From an uncultured Lachnospiraceae bacterium (GTDB taxonomy: Bacteria; Bacillota; Clostridia; Lachnospirales; Lachnospiraceae): a stretch of 64,000 bases of DNA. Of this stretch, positions 52,559 to 60,162 are shown one piece after another. The first letter of the stretch is position 1. Each line of letters opens with the position of its first letter. The position numbers and the translations under genes were made by a program. The stretch lies in the NCBI GenBank assembly GCA_910589105.1, contig CAJUST010000013.1, forward strand, positions 1 to 64,000, read 5' to 3'. The notes below the pieces were generated by a model that saw nothing but the letters and a program-made list of their open reading frames with translations, had not been told where the DNA came from and made no database searches.

Positions 52559-53841
52559 GTTTCCATCCTCCTGATAATTTCATTTGCGCGGCGGTAAACC
52601 TCTTTCGGTTCTGAGCCAATAAAAAATTTTCCGTCTTCATATAAAATCTTTCCGTCAACCATCGTTAGTTTTACATTTTGTTTACTGCCGGAATAGACGA
52701 TATTTTTGACAAAATCATTTTCGGGCTGCATGTTTGGCCAGTTTAAATCAATCTGGATTAAATCGGCTAACTTCCCTTGGGCAAGGCAGTCACAGCCATC
52801 TAAACCCATTGCCTTTGCTCCGCCTGCCGTTGCCATGTAAAGGACTTCATCTGCCGTGACGCAAGCCGCATCCATTTCTCTGACTTTTGCCAGTCCGCTG
52901 ACTAAAAACATTTCGCGGAACATATCCAGACAATTATTGCTCGCCGGGCCGTCCGTTCCAACCGCCACTTCTATGCCTTCTTCCAAAAAACGTTTGACTG
53001 GGGCGATCCCGCTTGCCAGTTTTAAGTTAGAGGCCGGATTTGTTACCGCAGTCAGCTTCCGCTTTTTAAAAATTTCAAAATCCTGCTCCCTAAAATAAAC
53101 ACAATGGTAACCACCGCCGCCATATTGATATAATCCAAGTGAATCCGTCAGTTCCGTCGGAGTTTTCCCCCAGCGCTTTATGCACGCTTCCACTTCTGAT
53201 TTTGTTTCAGAATTATGGAGCCAGACTGGGGATTTGAACTTTTCGGCAAGATCGCAAAGCCCTTCCATTAACTGCAAAGACGTTGTGTATTCTGCATGAA
53301 AGCCCAGATAAAAACTTGTCCGGCTGTTTAGTGAACGGATTTTTTCATATAATTCCTCCACTTCAGAAAGCGACTGGCAAAAATCATTTAACCCACTGGT
53401 AAACACGGAACGGAACCCACAGTCAACCGTTGCTTTTGCCGCCGGAAGCGGCGCGAAATACATATCAAAATTTGACGTAATCCCGCTTGTTAGATATTCC
53501 ATTATCCCAAGTTTGCAAAGATGGTAAATATCTTCCGGCGTTAAAAGGGCTTCTTTTGGAAACACTTGTTTTTGCAGCCACTCCTCTAATGGAAGATCGT
53601 CGGCGTAGGAACGTAAGAACGTCATAGCCGTATGGGTATGGGCGTTTTTAAAACCGGGCATTAAAACCGTTCCTTGCGCATCAATTTCCCTTTCCCAGCA
53701 AAAATCCCCTGCATGTCTGTCTGTCCCATCTCCAATGTACGCGATTTTATTTCCCCTGACCCATAATTCTCCCTGAATAAGAGAAAACGTCCGCTCCCCA
53801 GATAGCGTCAATATAGCTGCATGATAAAATCTGACGTTCAT
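52555..53841 (-). CDS. Amidohydrolase of the 5-methylthioadenosine/S-adenosylhomocysteine deaminase type
   Basis: 428 residues of the SsnA/MtaD group in the amidohydrolase superfamily. The metal-binding PGFKNAHTHTAMT is near residue 60, a conserved His lies in LGFHAEYT, then HNSETKSEV and the Asp in GTDGPASNN, and it ends in the short beta domain containing MVDGKILYEDG. The family deaminates adenosine derivatives or related aminohydrolase substrates, and a purine nucleoside phosphorylase gene lies just upstream. The ATG at 53841 has GGGGTG in the right place; a longer frame to 53856 does not. Confidence 0.87.
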   Translation of the reverse strand: MNVRFYHAAILTLSGERTFSLIQGELWVRGNKIAYIGDGTDRHAGDFCWEREIDAQGTVLMPGFKNAHTHTAMTFLRSYADDLPLEEWLQKQVFPKEALLTPEDIYHLCKLGIMEYLTSGITSNFDMYFAPLPAAKATVDCGFRSVFTSGLNDFCQSLSEVEELYEKIRSLNSRTSFYLGFHAEYTTSLQLMEGLCDLAEKFKSPVWLHNSETKSEVEACIKRWGKTPTELTDSLGLYQYGGGGYHCVYFREQDFEIFKKRKLTAVTNPASNLKLASGIAPVKRFLEEGIEVAVGTDGPASNNCLDMFREMFLVSGLAKVREMDAACVTADEVLYMATAGGAKAMGLDGCDCLAQGKLADLIQIDLNWPNMQPENDFVKNIVYSGSKQNVKLTMVDGKILYEDGKFFIGSEPKEVYRRANEIIRRMET

Positions 53842-53863
53842 ACTTTCACCCCACATTCTGTTC

Positions 53864-54697
53864 TTACAGAGTTTCCCCTATTCTTTCTATAGAAGCGTAT
53901 GCCAGCTTTTGAAAGTTTTGTTCTGCCAGTTTTGCCGTCCGGTTCACTTCTTCATGGCTCAGTGGCGTTTGTGTTATTCCGGAAGCCAGATTTGAAATAC
54001 AGGAAATTCCTGCAACTTTCAATCCCATATGTTTTGCCGCGACCGCTTCACACGCTGTGCTCATGCCGACCGCATCTGCGCCTAACGCGCGGAACATGAA
54101 AATTTCTTCCGGCGATTCGTACTGCGGCCCGCTGGTCTGTAAATAAACGCCCTGTTTTAAATCAATCCCAAATTCAAGAGCCGTTTTTAGAATGATTTTT
54201 TGGTATTCTTTTTCATAAATCTGGCTCATATCCGGAAACCGCGTACCTAAAAAATCTATATTTTCCCCAACCAGAGGCGATGGGACAAAGGAAGCGATTT
54301 GTCCGGTAATCATCATGAAATCCCCTGCCTGCATCCCCTGCTGTATTCCGCCTGCGGCGTTTGTCAAAAGCAGGGCTTTTGCTCCCATTAATCCCATCAG
54401 ACGAACCGGAAGCACAACGTCTGGCATGGAATATCCCTCATAATAATGCACTCTGCCCTGCATACAGACAACGGGGACTTTGCCGATATATCCAAACAAA
54501 TATCTTCCTTTGTGCCCTTCTGCCGTAGAAACCGGAAATCCTGAAATTTCCGCATAATCCAAAACTTCGCAAACCTCAATTTCCGAACCGAAACTTCCCA
54601 ATCCGGAACCAAGGACTAGAGCCGCTTTTGGCTTAAAATCTATTTTTTGTTTTATGTTGTTCAAACACTCCTGTAATTTTCTGCCTGCTGCGTCCAT
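53864..54697 (-). CDS. punA: Purine nucleoside phosphorylase
   Basis: 277 residues, trimeric PNP type I. It cleaves inosine and guanosine (and deoxy forms) with phosphate to base and ribose-1-phosphate. Signatures are VLGSGLGSF, EGHKGRYLFG, MQGRVHYYEGYSM, LLTNAAGGI and DAVGMSTACEAVAA. The ATG at 54697 follows AGGAGG by five bases; a frame to 54748 lacks a site. With the deaminase and MBL genes downstream it forms a probable purine-salvage transcript. Confidence 0.95.
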   Translation of the reverse strand: MDAAGRKLQECLNNIKQKIDFKPKAALVLGSGLGSFGSEIEVCEVLDYAEISGFPVSTAEGHKGRYLFGYIGKVPVVCMQGRVHYYEGYSMPDVVLPVRLMGLMGAKALLLTNAAGGIQQGMQAGDFMMITGQIASFVPSPLVGENIDFLGTRFPDMSQIYEKEYQKIILKTALEFGIDLKQGVYLQTSGPQYESPEEIFMFRALGADAVGMSTACEAVAAKHMGLKVAGISCISNLASGITQTPLSHEEVNRTAKLAEQNFQKLAYASIERIGETL

Positions 54698-54770
54698 ATC
54701 ATCCTCCTGTATGTTATTCCAAATGTTAGGGAAGATTCCCCTTTTCAAAATCTGCGGGCATCATGAAAAC

Positions 54771-54945
54771 AGCCCTTCTCCTAAGTATTTTTCATGTGGA
54801 GCGATTAAACATTTTTCAATCGGCTTCCAATAGCTTTCATAAAGGTTTTTTTGCGCTTTGCCATAACTTTCTGTTGTATCAAATTCTCAATAAAGCATAT
54901 ACTTTTCGCTTTTTACAATGCCTTCTTGTTTTTTCAAATTCTTCT
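54771..54945 (-). pseudogene. Possible decayed C-terminal coding fragment
   Basis: On the minus strand one frame reads a protein-like stretch with a single internal stop: KYMLY-stop-EFDTTESYGKAQ and then YESYWKPIEKCLIAPHEK, ending in a TGA at 54773-54771. The amino-acid composition looks coding (Glu, Lys, Tyr, Trp), but there is no start, no ribosome site and no recognised family. It may be a gene end broken by a point mutation, or chance. Confidence 0.3.
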
Positions 54946-55104
54946 GTTTTCATTTGGCCTAGGGAATAAGATAAAATAAGCCGCATTTTTCTTTTCATGT
55001 GGATACGAAAAATAATCTGTTTATAGTTTAACATATACGTTCTAGAGTTGTCCATACCATTACGTCTGTCACTCATGACAAACAAGATCCACAATAAATA
55101 AAAC

Positions 55105-55206
55105 AAGGACTGCCGCAAAAGATCCGCTTTATACAATAGGTGGCATGAAACCTGCCTTGGCCTTATCCCAAATATTGTATAAAAGCCGCATTTTGCAGCA
55201 GCCTTT
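55105..55206. repeat. Long imperfect inverted repeat downstream of spoIVA
   Basis: The left arm (about 55105-55138: AAGGACTGCCGCAAAAG then CGCTTTATACAATA) pairs with the right arm (about 55173-55206: TATTGTATAAAAGCCGCA then TTTTGCAGCAGCCTT) at most positions, with a loop of about 34 bases. The inner part of the right arm recurs as AGCCGCATTTGCAGCAG just downstream (about 55216-55232). Read on the minus strand the left end is followed by T-rich sequence, so it may act as terminator. Confidence 0.65.
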
Positions 55207-55311
55207 ATTTTTAGAAGCCGCATTTGCAGCAGTCTTATTTTTTATTAATGAATTTTCGAAAACAATGCCTTGTGATAAGATTTTCTTATTCGGCGAATAG
55301 TTTTACATACT

Positions 55312-56802
55312 TTAGATAATAATACAGACCAGCCCTCCATTGCTGTCATTGACAATTTTCTGCATGGTATCCTGTAACTTCATCTGGCATTCATCGTCCA
55401 TCATGGAGATTTTACTGCGGATCCCGTCCTCCATCAGTTCCCCAACGGATTTTCCAAAAATATTTGTATCCCAGACGCCGCTTTCTGTATTCTGCCCTTC
55501 CTTGATATAGGCGATTAAATCTTTTGCCTGTTCTTCACTTCCGACTATCGGCGCAATTTCTGTTTCAATGTTGGCGCGGATTAAATGTACGGAAGGTGAC
55601 GTTGCTTTTAATTTTACGCCATATTTATTTCCATGGCGGATTAACTCTGGTTCTTCTAAAGATATGTCATTTAATTGCGGGTGGATCACGCCATATCCTT
55701 TCATCTGCACTGCGTTGACTGCGTCTGCGACTTTTGCATACGCATTTTTCTGGGCGGAAAGGTCTTTAATCAGGGAAATTAACTGATATTCTCCCTGAAT
55801 CGGCACTCCGGTCAGTTCGCTGATGTTTTCATAATAATATTTATCTTCCATTGTAATTTTTATTTTTAGGAGCCCTTGGGCTAAATCAATTTTATCTAAA
55901 TGAATATCTGATATGTATTCCGAATTTTCCTGTTTTTGAATGAATTTTACGTCTTTTGCTTTTGTTACGGAATTTAAAATCATGCGCGCGTTTTCAATCA
56001 TGCTCTCTTTCATACGGTTTGAAGTTGGCAGCATTTCCGCCCATTTGGGAATAAAAAATTCCATTTTTATAATCGGAAATTCATATAAGATGCTTTCTAG
56101 TATCCGGTTTATATCGTCTTTGCGAAGCTGTTCACAACTGACTGGGACAACCGGCGTTTGGTATTTTTCCGACATCTGTTCCGCTAATTTTACCGTGTCA
56201 TCGCTGTATGGGCGTTCCGAATTTAATACGACAACAAACGGTTTTCCCAATGTTTTTAATTCCGTAATTGTTTTTTCTTCCGCCGCAAGGTAATTATCCC
56301 GTTTTAATTCGCCAAATGAGCCGTCTGTTGTAATTACGATTCCAATTGTGGAGTGGTCTTTAATGACTTTTTGGGTGCCAATGGAAGCGGCGTCCACAAA
56401 CGGGATTTCATAATCATACCATGGGGTTTTCACCATTCGTTTATTCGTCCCTTCCATATGGCCTGCGGCGCCTTCCACCATATATCCCACGCAGTCGATC
56501 AAACGAACCTTCACTTCGGTATCGCTGTCTAAATGGATATTTGCCGCATCTTTCGGGATAAATTTTGGTTCCGTCGTCATAATGGTTTTGCCTTGCGCAG
56601 ACTGTGGCAGTTCATCTACTGTCCTAGCCCGTATATTTTCATCTTCCATATTAGGAAGCACCATTAGATCCATAAAACGTTTGATAAATGTGGATTTGCC
56701 TGTGCGGACAGGCCCTACAATCCCAATATAGATCTCCCCGCCGGTTCTTTGCTGTATGTCTTTATAAAGATTAAATTCTTTATTTCCGGATGCCATTTCC
56801 AT
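55312..56802 (-). CDS. spoIVA: Stage IV sporulation protein A
   Basis: 496 residues, typical length. SpoIVA is the ATPase that polymerises on the mother-cell side of the forespore membrane to form the coat basement layer. The P-loop is G30-PVRTGKS-T38, the Walker B-like region is VRLIDCVGYMVEG, and the switch segment is GTNKRMVKTPWYD. The C-terminal end NGGLVCIII resembles the terminal segment needed for membrane anchoring through SpoVM. AAAGGGG precedes the ATG at 56802. A sigma-E-like promoter lies just upstream. This gene makes a spore former very likely. Confidence 0.97.
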   Translation of the reverse strand: MEMASGNKEFNLYKDIQQRTGGEIYIGIVGPVRTGKSTFIKRFMDLMVLPNMEDENIRARTVDELPQSAQGKTIMTTEPKFIPKDAANIHLDSDTEVKVRLIDCVGYMVEGAAGHMEGTNKRMVKTPWYDYEIPFVDAASIGTQKVIKDHSTIGIVITTDGSFGELKRDNYLAAEEKTITELKTLGKPFVVVLNSERPYSDDTVKLAEQMSEKYQTPVVPVSCEQLRKDDINRILESILYEFPIIKMEFFIPKWAEMLPTSNRMKESMIENARMILNSVTKAKDVKFIQKQENSEYISDIHLDKIDLAQGLLKIKITMEDKYYYENISELTGVPIQGEYQLISLIKDLSAQKNAYAKVADAVNAVQMKGYGVIHPQLNDISLEEPELIRHGNKYGVKLKATSPSVHLIRANIETEIAPIVGSEEQAKDLIAYIKEGQNTESGVWDTNIFGKSVGELMEDGIRSKISMMDDECQMKLQDTMQKIVNDSNGGLVCIII

Positions 56803-56848
56803 TCAAATAACCCCTTTCCTGTCATGTTGTCTTGAAAATACTTTATAC

Positions 56849-56877
56849 ATTGTATGAAAGGGGGTTTTGATTTATGC
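56849..56877 (-). promoter_or_regulatory. Sigma-E-type promoter of spoIVA
   Basis: On the minus strand GCATAAA (56877-56871), 14-base spacer, CATACAAT (56856-56849). The -10 matches the sigma-E consensus CATACAnT fully and the spacing is right. The start site would be about 40 bases upstream of the spoIVA ATG, consistent with mother-cell expression early in sporulation. Confidence 0.72.
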
Positions 56878-56919
56878 CATTTGGATTTTTAGCATGTTTT
56901 TTTGGAAATATAGAATGGA

Positions 56920-57358
56920 TTAAGATGTAATCTCTTTTTTCATCAGGCTGTAGAAGCCAGACAGTTCCCTGTTGGAATATCTACCGCCCTGAATTTTTAA
57001 CAGATTGTTTACGGTTTCCTTTGTCAGTTTCTGCTCCTCCACAAATTGTATGTAATCCAAATGCCTGATCCATTCATAAGCGCCAGAGACTTTCCCGCTT
57101 ACATTATTGAGCGCGATACACGGCGTCCCTGTCAATGCCGCAAAAAGCATTCCGTGGATGCGGTCTGTAATTACTAGCTTTGCGCAGGAAAATTCCAAAA
57201 GTTTCTGTTTGCCGGTTTTCTTTCTGTTTCTTTTTCCAATCCTCTTTTTCACTATGGTGTCGGTAAAACACACGGTTTCCCCTAGCTGAAGGCAGTGTTT
57301 TTGTATCTGCTCCATCTTTTTTTTCATCACTTATTGTTTCCTCGCGGGTTTTACGCAT
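56920..57358 (-). pseudogene. Frameshifted C-terminal fragment of a polysaccharide pyruvyl transferase
   Basis: The frame ending at 56920 has the family's C-terminal motif: FSCAKLVITDRIHGMLFAAL, TGTPCIALNN and KVSGAYEWI. The preceding part (RKTREETISDEK, 57355-57320) lies in another frame, so a frameshift occurs near 57315-57325. The N-terminal half of the usual ~350-residue enzyme is missing. Pyruvyl transferases add ketal pyruvate to exopolysaccharide. It lies next to a glycosyltransferase fragment and is the debris of a capsule or EPS cluster. Confidence 0.7.
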
Positions 57359-57393
57359 TTATTTCATGTAATCCATTCTCTCTAAAAACGCTT

Positions 57394-57609
57394 CTATGCA
57401 GTCCATTTTTCTGTTTGCAGGGACATAATGCTTCCGGTACGTTGGACATAATAATATCCAATGTCTGAAATACAGGATATTTTGTGGCATTGTCCAATGA
57501 TGTGATGAAACGCAAACTCATCTTCATGTAATTTCCCTTCCCGAAACCGGTATGTTTCCCAAAGTTTTCTTTTATAAAGTTTATTCCAAACGACAATATA
57601 ATAATAGCC
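57394..57609 (-). pseudogene. Fragment of a family 2 glycosyltransferase
   Basis: About 70 residues match the middle/C-terminal part of EpsJ-like GT2 enzymes: VVWNKLYKRKLWETYRF, GKLHEDEFAFHHIIGQC and ISDIGYYYVQRTGSIM. There is no N-terminal catalytic half with the DxD motif, and the frame is stopped at 57396. On its upstream side the sequence switches directly into a symporter fragment, marking a recombination or deletion junction near 57610. Confidence 0.65.
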
Positions 57610-57610
57610 A

Positions 57611-57921
57611 AAACGAAACAATCGCAGCCCTGTTCCCCAGAATCAGCATTGCCATCCCTGCAAGGGCTGCAAGAAAAATAATCTGTAAAGGATTTCCCTC
57701 CAAAAAAGGAGTAAAAAAATTGTCCGGTACAATTCCAAGAACCATTTCCAGAAGTTCCGAAAGCCGAAAGGAACTGCTGCCGCTGCCTGCAAGAGGAAAT
57801 CATACCGGAAAAAAGAGCCAGAGCCACTGCTGCCAGCAGAGATACTGCAGGAGATAATTTTTTCTTTTTTAATGTAAAGGTAAGGTAATTGACTCCGTTT
57901 TTGAACTGATTCGTCAGGGTG
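57611..57921 (-). pseudogene. Remnant of a second copy of the symporter gene
   Basis: The sequence is clearly homologous to the intact symporter gene at 58439-60031. One frame reads QFKNGVNYLTFTLKKKK then LSPAVSLLAAVALALFSGM (compare YKNGENLILFTPKKKK); another frame reads LSELLEMVLGIVPDNFF, TPFLEGNPLQIIF and MAMLILGNRAAI. About 95 residues between the two parts are missing, with a frame change at the junction near 57775. Both ends are truncated. The preserved start includes the tail of the RsbW-like domain. Confidence 0.8.
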
Positions 57922-57933
57922 TAATCCTGAATT

Positions 57934-58398
57934 TTAAATTCCTAAAAAATTAAATCCGTTCATGCGGTATTGTTTCATCTTGTCTTTTATTTCTTCTGTT
58001 CTTCTCTTATTGATATCCTGCTTTTCATAAATATCGTCCAGCAGCAGATCGATATTTTTCTGCATTAGCATATTGGTATGCACCATATTCTGCATGATAT
58101 CAATTGCATTTCTGGGATTTCTTCTGATAAATTCTTCCAGAGAATCCTTTGTAATGCGCATCAGACACACATCCCCATAAGCAACAACCGTATAAATACT
58201 TGGCTGGCTGGAAAACACATTTGTTTCGCCGAAACACTTAGATTTGGAATAAATCCCAATCAAGTGTTCCTCCTTTTCCCCATACCGGATATAAATTGCT
58301 ACAGAAGCGGATATAATTTTGTACATTTCTTCATAAGTTCCGCCTTCATTCAAAATAATATCGTCCGCATGAAACTTCAACATTGATGCATTTTCCAT
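57934..58398 (-). CDS. Stand-alone cyclic-nucleotide-binding-fold protein
   Basis: 154 residues. A cNMP-binding (CRP-like beta-roll) domain (about 8-115) with ILNEGGTYEEMYKI, the phosphate-binding cassette region CFGETNVF and VAYGDVCLMRI, followed by a helical tail (about 115-154). No helix-turn-helix or other output domain is seen. The cassette lacks the Arg-Thr/Ala-Ala pattern of strong cAMP binders, so the ligand is uncertain. It is the last intact gene of the transporter operon, 40 bases behind the symporter, with GGGAGGAAG before the ATG. Confidence 0.85.
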   Translation of the reverse strand: MENASMLKFHADDIILNEGGTYEEMYKIISASVAIYIRYGEKEEHLIGIYSKSKCFGETNVFSSQPSIYTVVAYGDVCLMRITKDSLEEFIRRNPRNAIDIMQNMVHTNMLMQKNIDLLLDDIYEKQDINKRRTEEIKDKMKQYRMNGFNFLGI

Positions 58399-58438
58399 TT
58401 TTCTTCCTCCCTTTCTTCTCTTGACGTTTCGGGTTTTT

Positions 58439-60031
58439 TCATCTATTTAATACACGTTTCTTCTCTCTTAGTTTTCTCACATCCAGCATATCAAGACCGG
58501 CAGCCAGTTCCACAAGTTCCGCCTGCAGACAGAACAAGTTCACCGCTGTAGTAATAAATTCCAGTATTACATTGAGGGCAATCGTGACCGCTACAGCCTC
58601 CATGGGAATCTTAAGCTGGACAAACAAAATCGTATAACAGGTCAGCGCGCCGCCGGGAATAGGAGGCGCCGCCACCGCAAGCACAATAGCAATGAGACAT
58701 GCCGTAGCCAGCCACGCCGGAGAAACTGTCACGTCATAGATTTCAGCCATACAAAATCCCACCGCCAGAAACATAACGGAAACCCCCGGCATAAAGATAA
58801 CCTGTCCTAAAGGGATACCAAAATTAACGATCCTTCTGTCAATCCCAAGGTCTTTTTCACAGCACTCCATATTTACCCCAAATGCGGCAGAAGAAGATGC
58901 CGTGGTTAATGCAATCAGAAAAGTGGGCATCATCTTTTTCAGCAATACCATAAGCTGCGCCTTCCTCCTTGCGCATACCAACGCAAGATACACTGCCAGA
59001 AGAACAGCGTCTCCCATAAGCATTGCCAGAACCACCTTATATGCAGGAAGAAATGCCGAAAAGTTGTTACCCAGTATCATATTTAAAATACTGCCGAACA
59101 CAAACACTGGAACAAAAGAACTGACTGCCTCCATAATAAGCTGTATAATATAATTAGACTGTTCCACAAAGGCCGCGGCAATCGTAGCTTTGTTTCCCAG
59201 AATCAGCATTGCGATTCCGATTAAAACTGCCACAAAAATAATCTGCATAGGATTCCCTTCTGTAAAGGGCGTAAAAAAGTTGCCTGGCACAATATCCAGA
59301 ACCATTTGAAACAATTCAGAAAAATCAAACTTCCCACCGTCTCCGGTTTTTAGGGAAAAAAACGGTATGGCAAATACACATATGGGCAGTGTCAGAAGAA
59401 TCGTCATCAGCATAAAGCGTCCAATCATCCTCTTTCCGATTCTGCCCATAGTCGCCATATCCCCAATGCTGTATATTCCCCATACAATTGAAAGAAACAC
59501 CATAGGACCTGCAATGGCTGATAAAAGTCCCATAAAACGGTTAAATACCGGGCCGATAATCTCATTTGCAAGAAAAGCCCTGACACTCTCTGGCAGGAAA
59601 CAACACACACCGCCGCACAAAAAAGCCAGTATGACGGACAGCGCCAGTGAAGCCATCTGGGAACGTTTCTTCTTTTTTGGAGTAAATAAAATAAGATTCT
59701 CTCCATTTTTGTACTGCCATGCGGGCGCAACTCCCATATTGGCAAGAAGTCCCCGCAGTACCTGGCTTTGTTCTTCTTCCTCTGTATCAAAGGGATCAAC
59801 CCTTTCCCCTGGCAGGAAAAGTTCCAGACGGATACGATTAAGACGTTTGATATATTTTTGCTTAAATACAGCCTCCACACCGAAAGCCTCCTGGTACTTT
59901 AACAGCGTTTCCTCCACTGCAAGCCGGATTTGGATAATATTTCTGGCATCAACGCCCCATTCTCCAAGCGTCTTTTCTGCAAGACTGCTTGTCCGCGCAA
60001 TATTTTCATTATTTAATTTTATTTTTTCCAT
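58439..60031 (-). CDS. SLC1/DAACS-type symporter with N-terminal RsbW-like domain
   Basis: 530 residues. Residues 1-115 form a soluble domain like a degenerate GHKL/RsbW ATPase: IIQIRLAVEETLLKYQ in place of the N-box (Glu kept, Asn lost), LPGERVDPFD, and a final strand YKNGENLILFTPKKKK. Residues 125-510 are a dicarboxylate/amino-acid:cation symporter with HP1 TTASSSAAFG, HP2 PPIPGGALTCYT and TM8 LEFITTAVNLF. The GltPh Arg397 position is Thr and the NMDGT motif is replaced by PLGQVIFMPG, so acidic substrates are unlikely. It probably carries neutral amino acids or cystine, by inference. AAGAGA precedes the ATG. Confidence 0.88.
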   Translation of the reverse strand: MEKIKLNNENIARTSSLAEKTLGEWGVDARNIIQIRLAVEETLLKYQEAFGVEAVFKQKYIKRLNRIRLELFLPGERVDPFDTEEEEQSQVLRGLLANMGVAPAWQYKNGENLILFTPKKKKRSQMASLALSVILAFLCGGVCCFLPESVRAFLANEIIGPVFNRFMGLLSAIAGPMVFLSIVWGIYSIGDMATMGRIGKRMIGRFMLMTILLTLPICVFAIPFFSLKTGDGGKFDFSELFQMVLDIVPGNFFTPFTEGNPMQIIFVAVLIGIAMLILGNKATIAAAFVEQSNYIIQLIMEAVSSFVPVFVFGSILNMILGNNFSAFLPAYKVVLAMLMGDAVLLAVYLALVCARRKAQLMVLLKKMMPTFLIALTTASSSAAFGVNMECCEKDLGIDRRIVNFGIPLGQVIFMPGVSVMFLAVGFCMAEIYDVTVSPAWLATACLIAIVLAVAAPPIPGGALTCYTILFVQLKIPMEAVAVTIALNVILEFITTAVNLFCLQAELVELAAGLDMLDVRKLREKKRVLNR

Positions 60032-60063
60032 AATTTTTCTCTTATTTCCAATTTAGTATTTTT

Positions 60064-60141
60064 TTAAAAGGCTGTCTGTACGCTGTATAATTCGTTATCC
60101 TTGTTGGCAGCTTCCGTCACTCCGTTTGTGTACTTTTTCAT
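60064..60141 (-). CDS. Possible 25-residue peptide between ATPase and symporter
   Basis: A short frame starts with ATG at 60141, 21 bases after the ATPase stop, with AAAGAGGTTGA at good distance upstream, and ends at 60064, 32 bases before the symporter. The peptide begins MKKYTNGVTEAANKDNELY and ends VQTAF. It is hydrophilic with no signal or membrane segment. The position and ribosome site suggest it is translated with the operon, as a small partner or coupling leader. It may also be the remnant of a larger gene. No homologue is recognised. Confidence 0.45.
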   Translation of the reverse strand: MKKYTNGVTEAANKDNELYSVQTAF

Positions 60142-60162
60142 GATTCAACCTCTTTTTTTAAT

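Larger units (their letters stand above)
54698..55311. other. 614-base intergenic region with remnants and hairpins
   Basis: Between the purine nucleoside phosphorylase gene and spoIVA (both minus) no intact gene was found. The region holds a possible decayed coding fragment (54771-54945), an AT-rich stretch and a long inverted repeat at 55105-55206 followed by a second copy of one arm (about 55214-55240). Two open frames (54763-54969 + and 54879-55223 -) lack ribosome sites and motifs. Confidence 0.6.

Noticed and set aside
54879..55223. 114-codon minus-strand frame between PNP and spoIVA genes
   Set aside because: It covers the inverted repeat, has no ribosome site and shows no motif or plausible domain.
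57351..57827. 158-codon minus-strand frame
   Set aside because: It is a mosaic: its first residues are symporter remnant, and the rest reads glycosyltransferase and linker sequence out of frame.
59367..60056. 229-codon open frame antisense to the symporter gene
   Set aside because: The minus-strand symporter has clear family motifs. The antisense product has none and no ribosome site.
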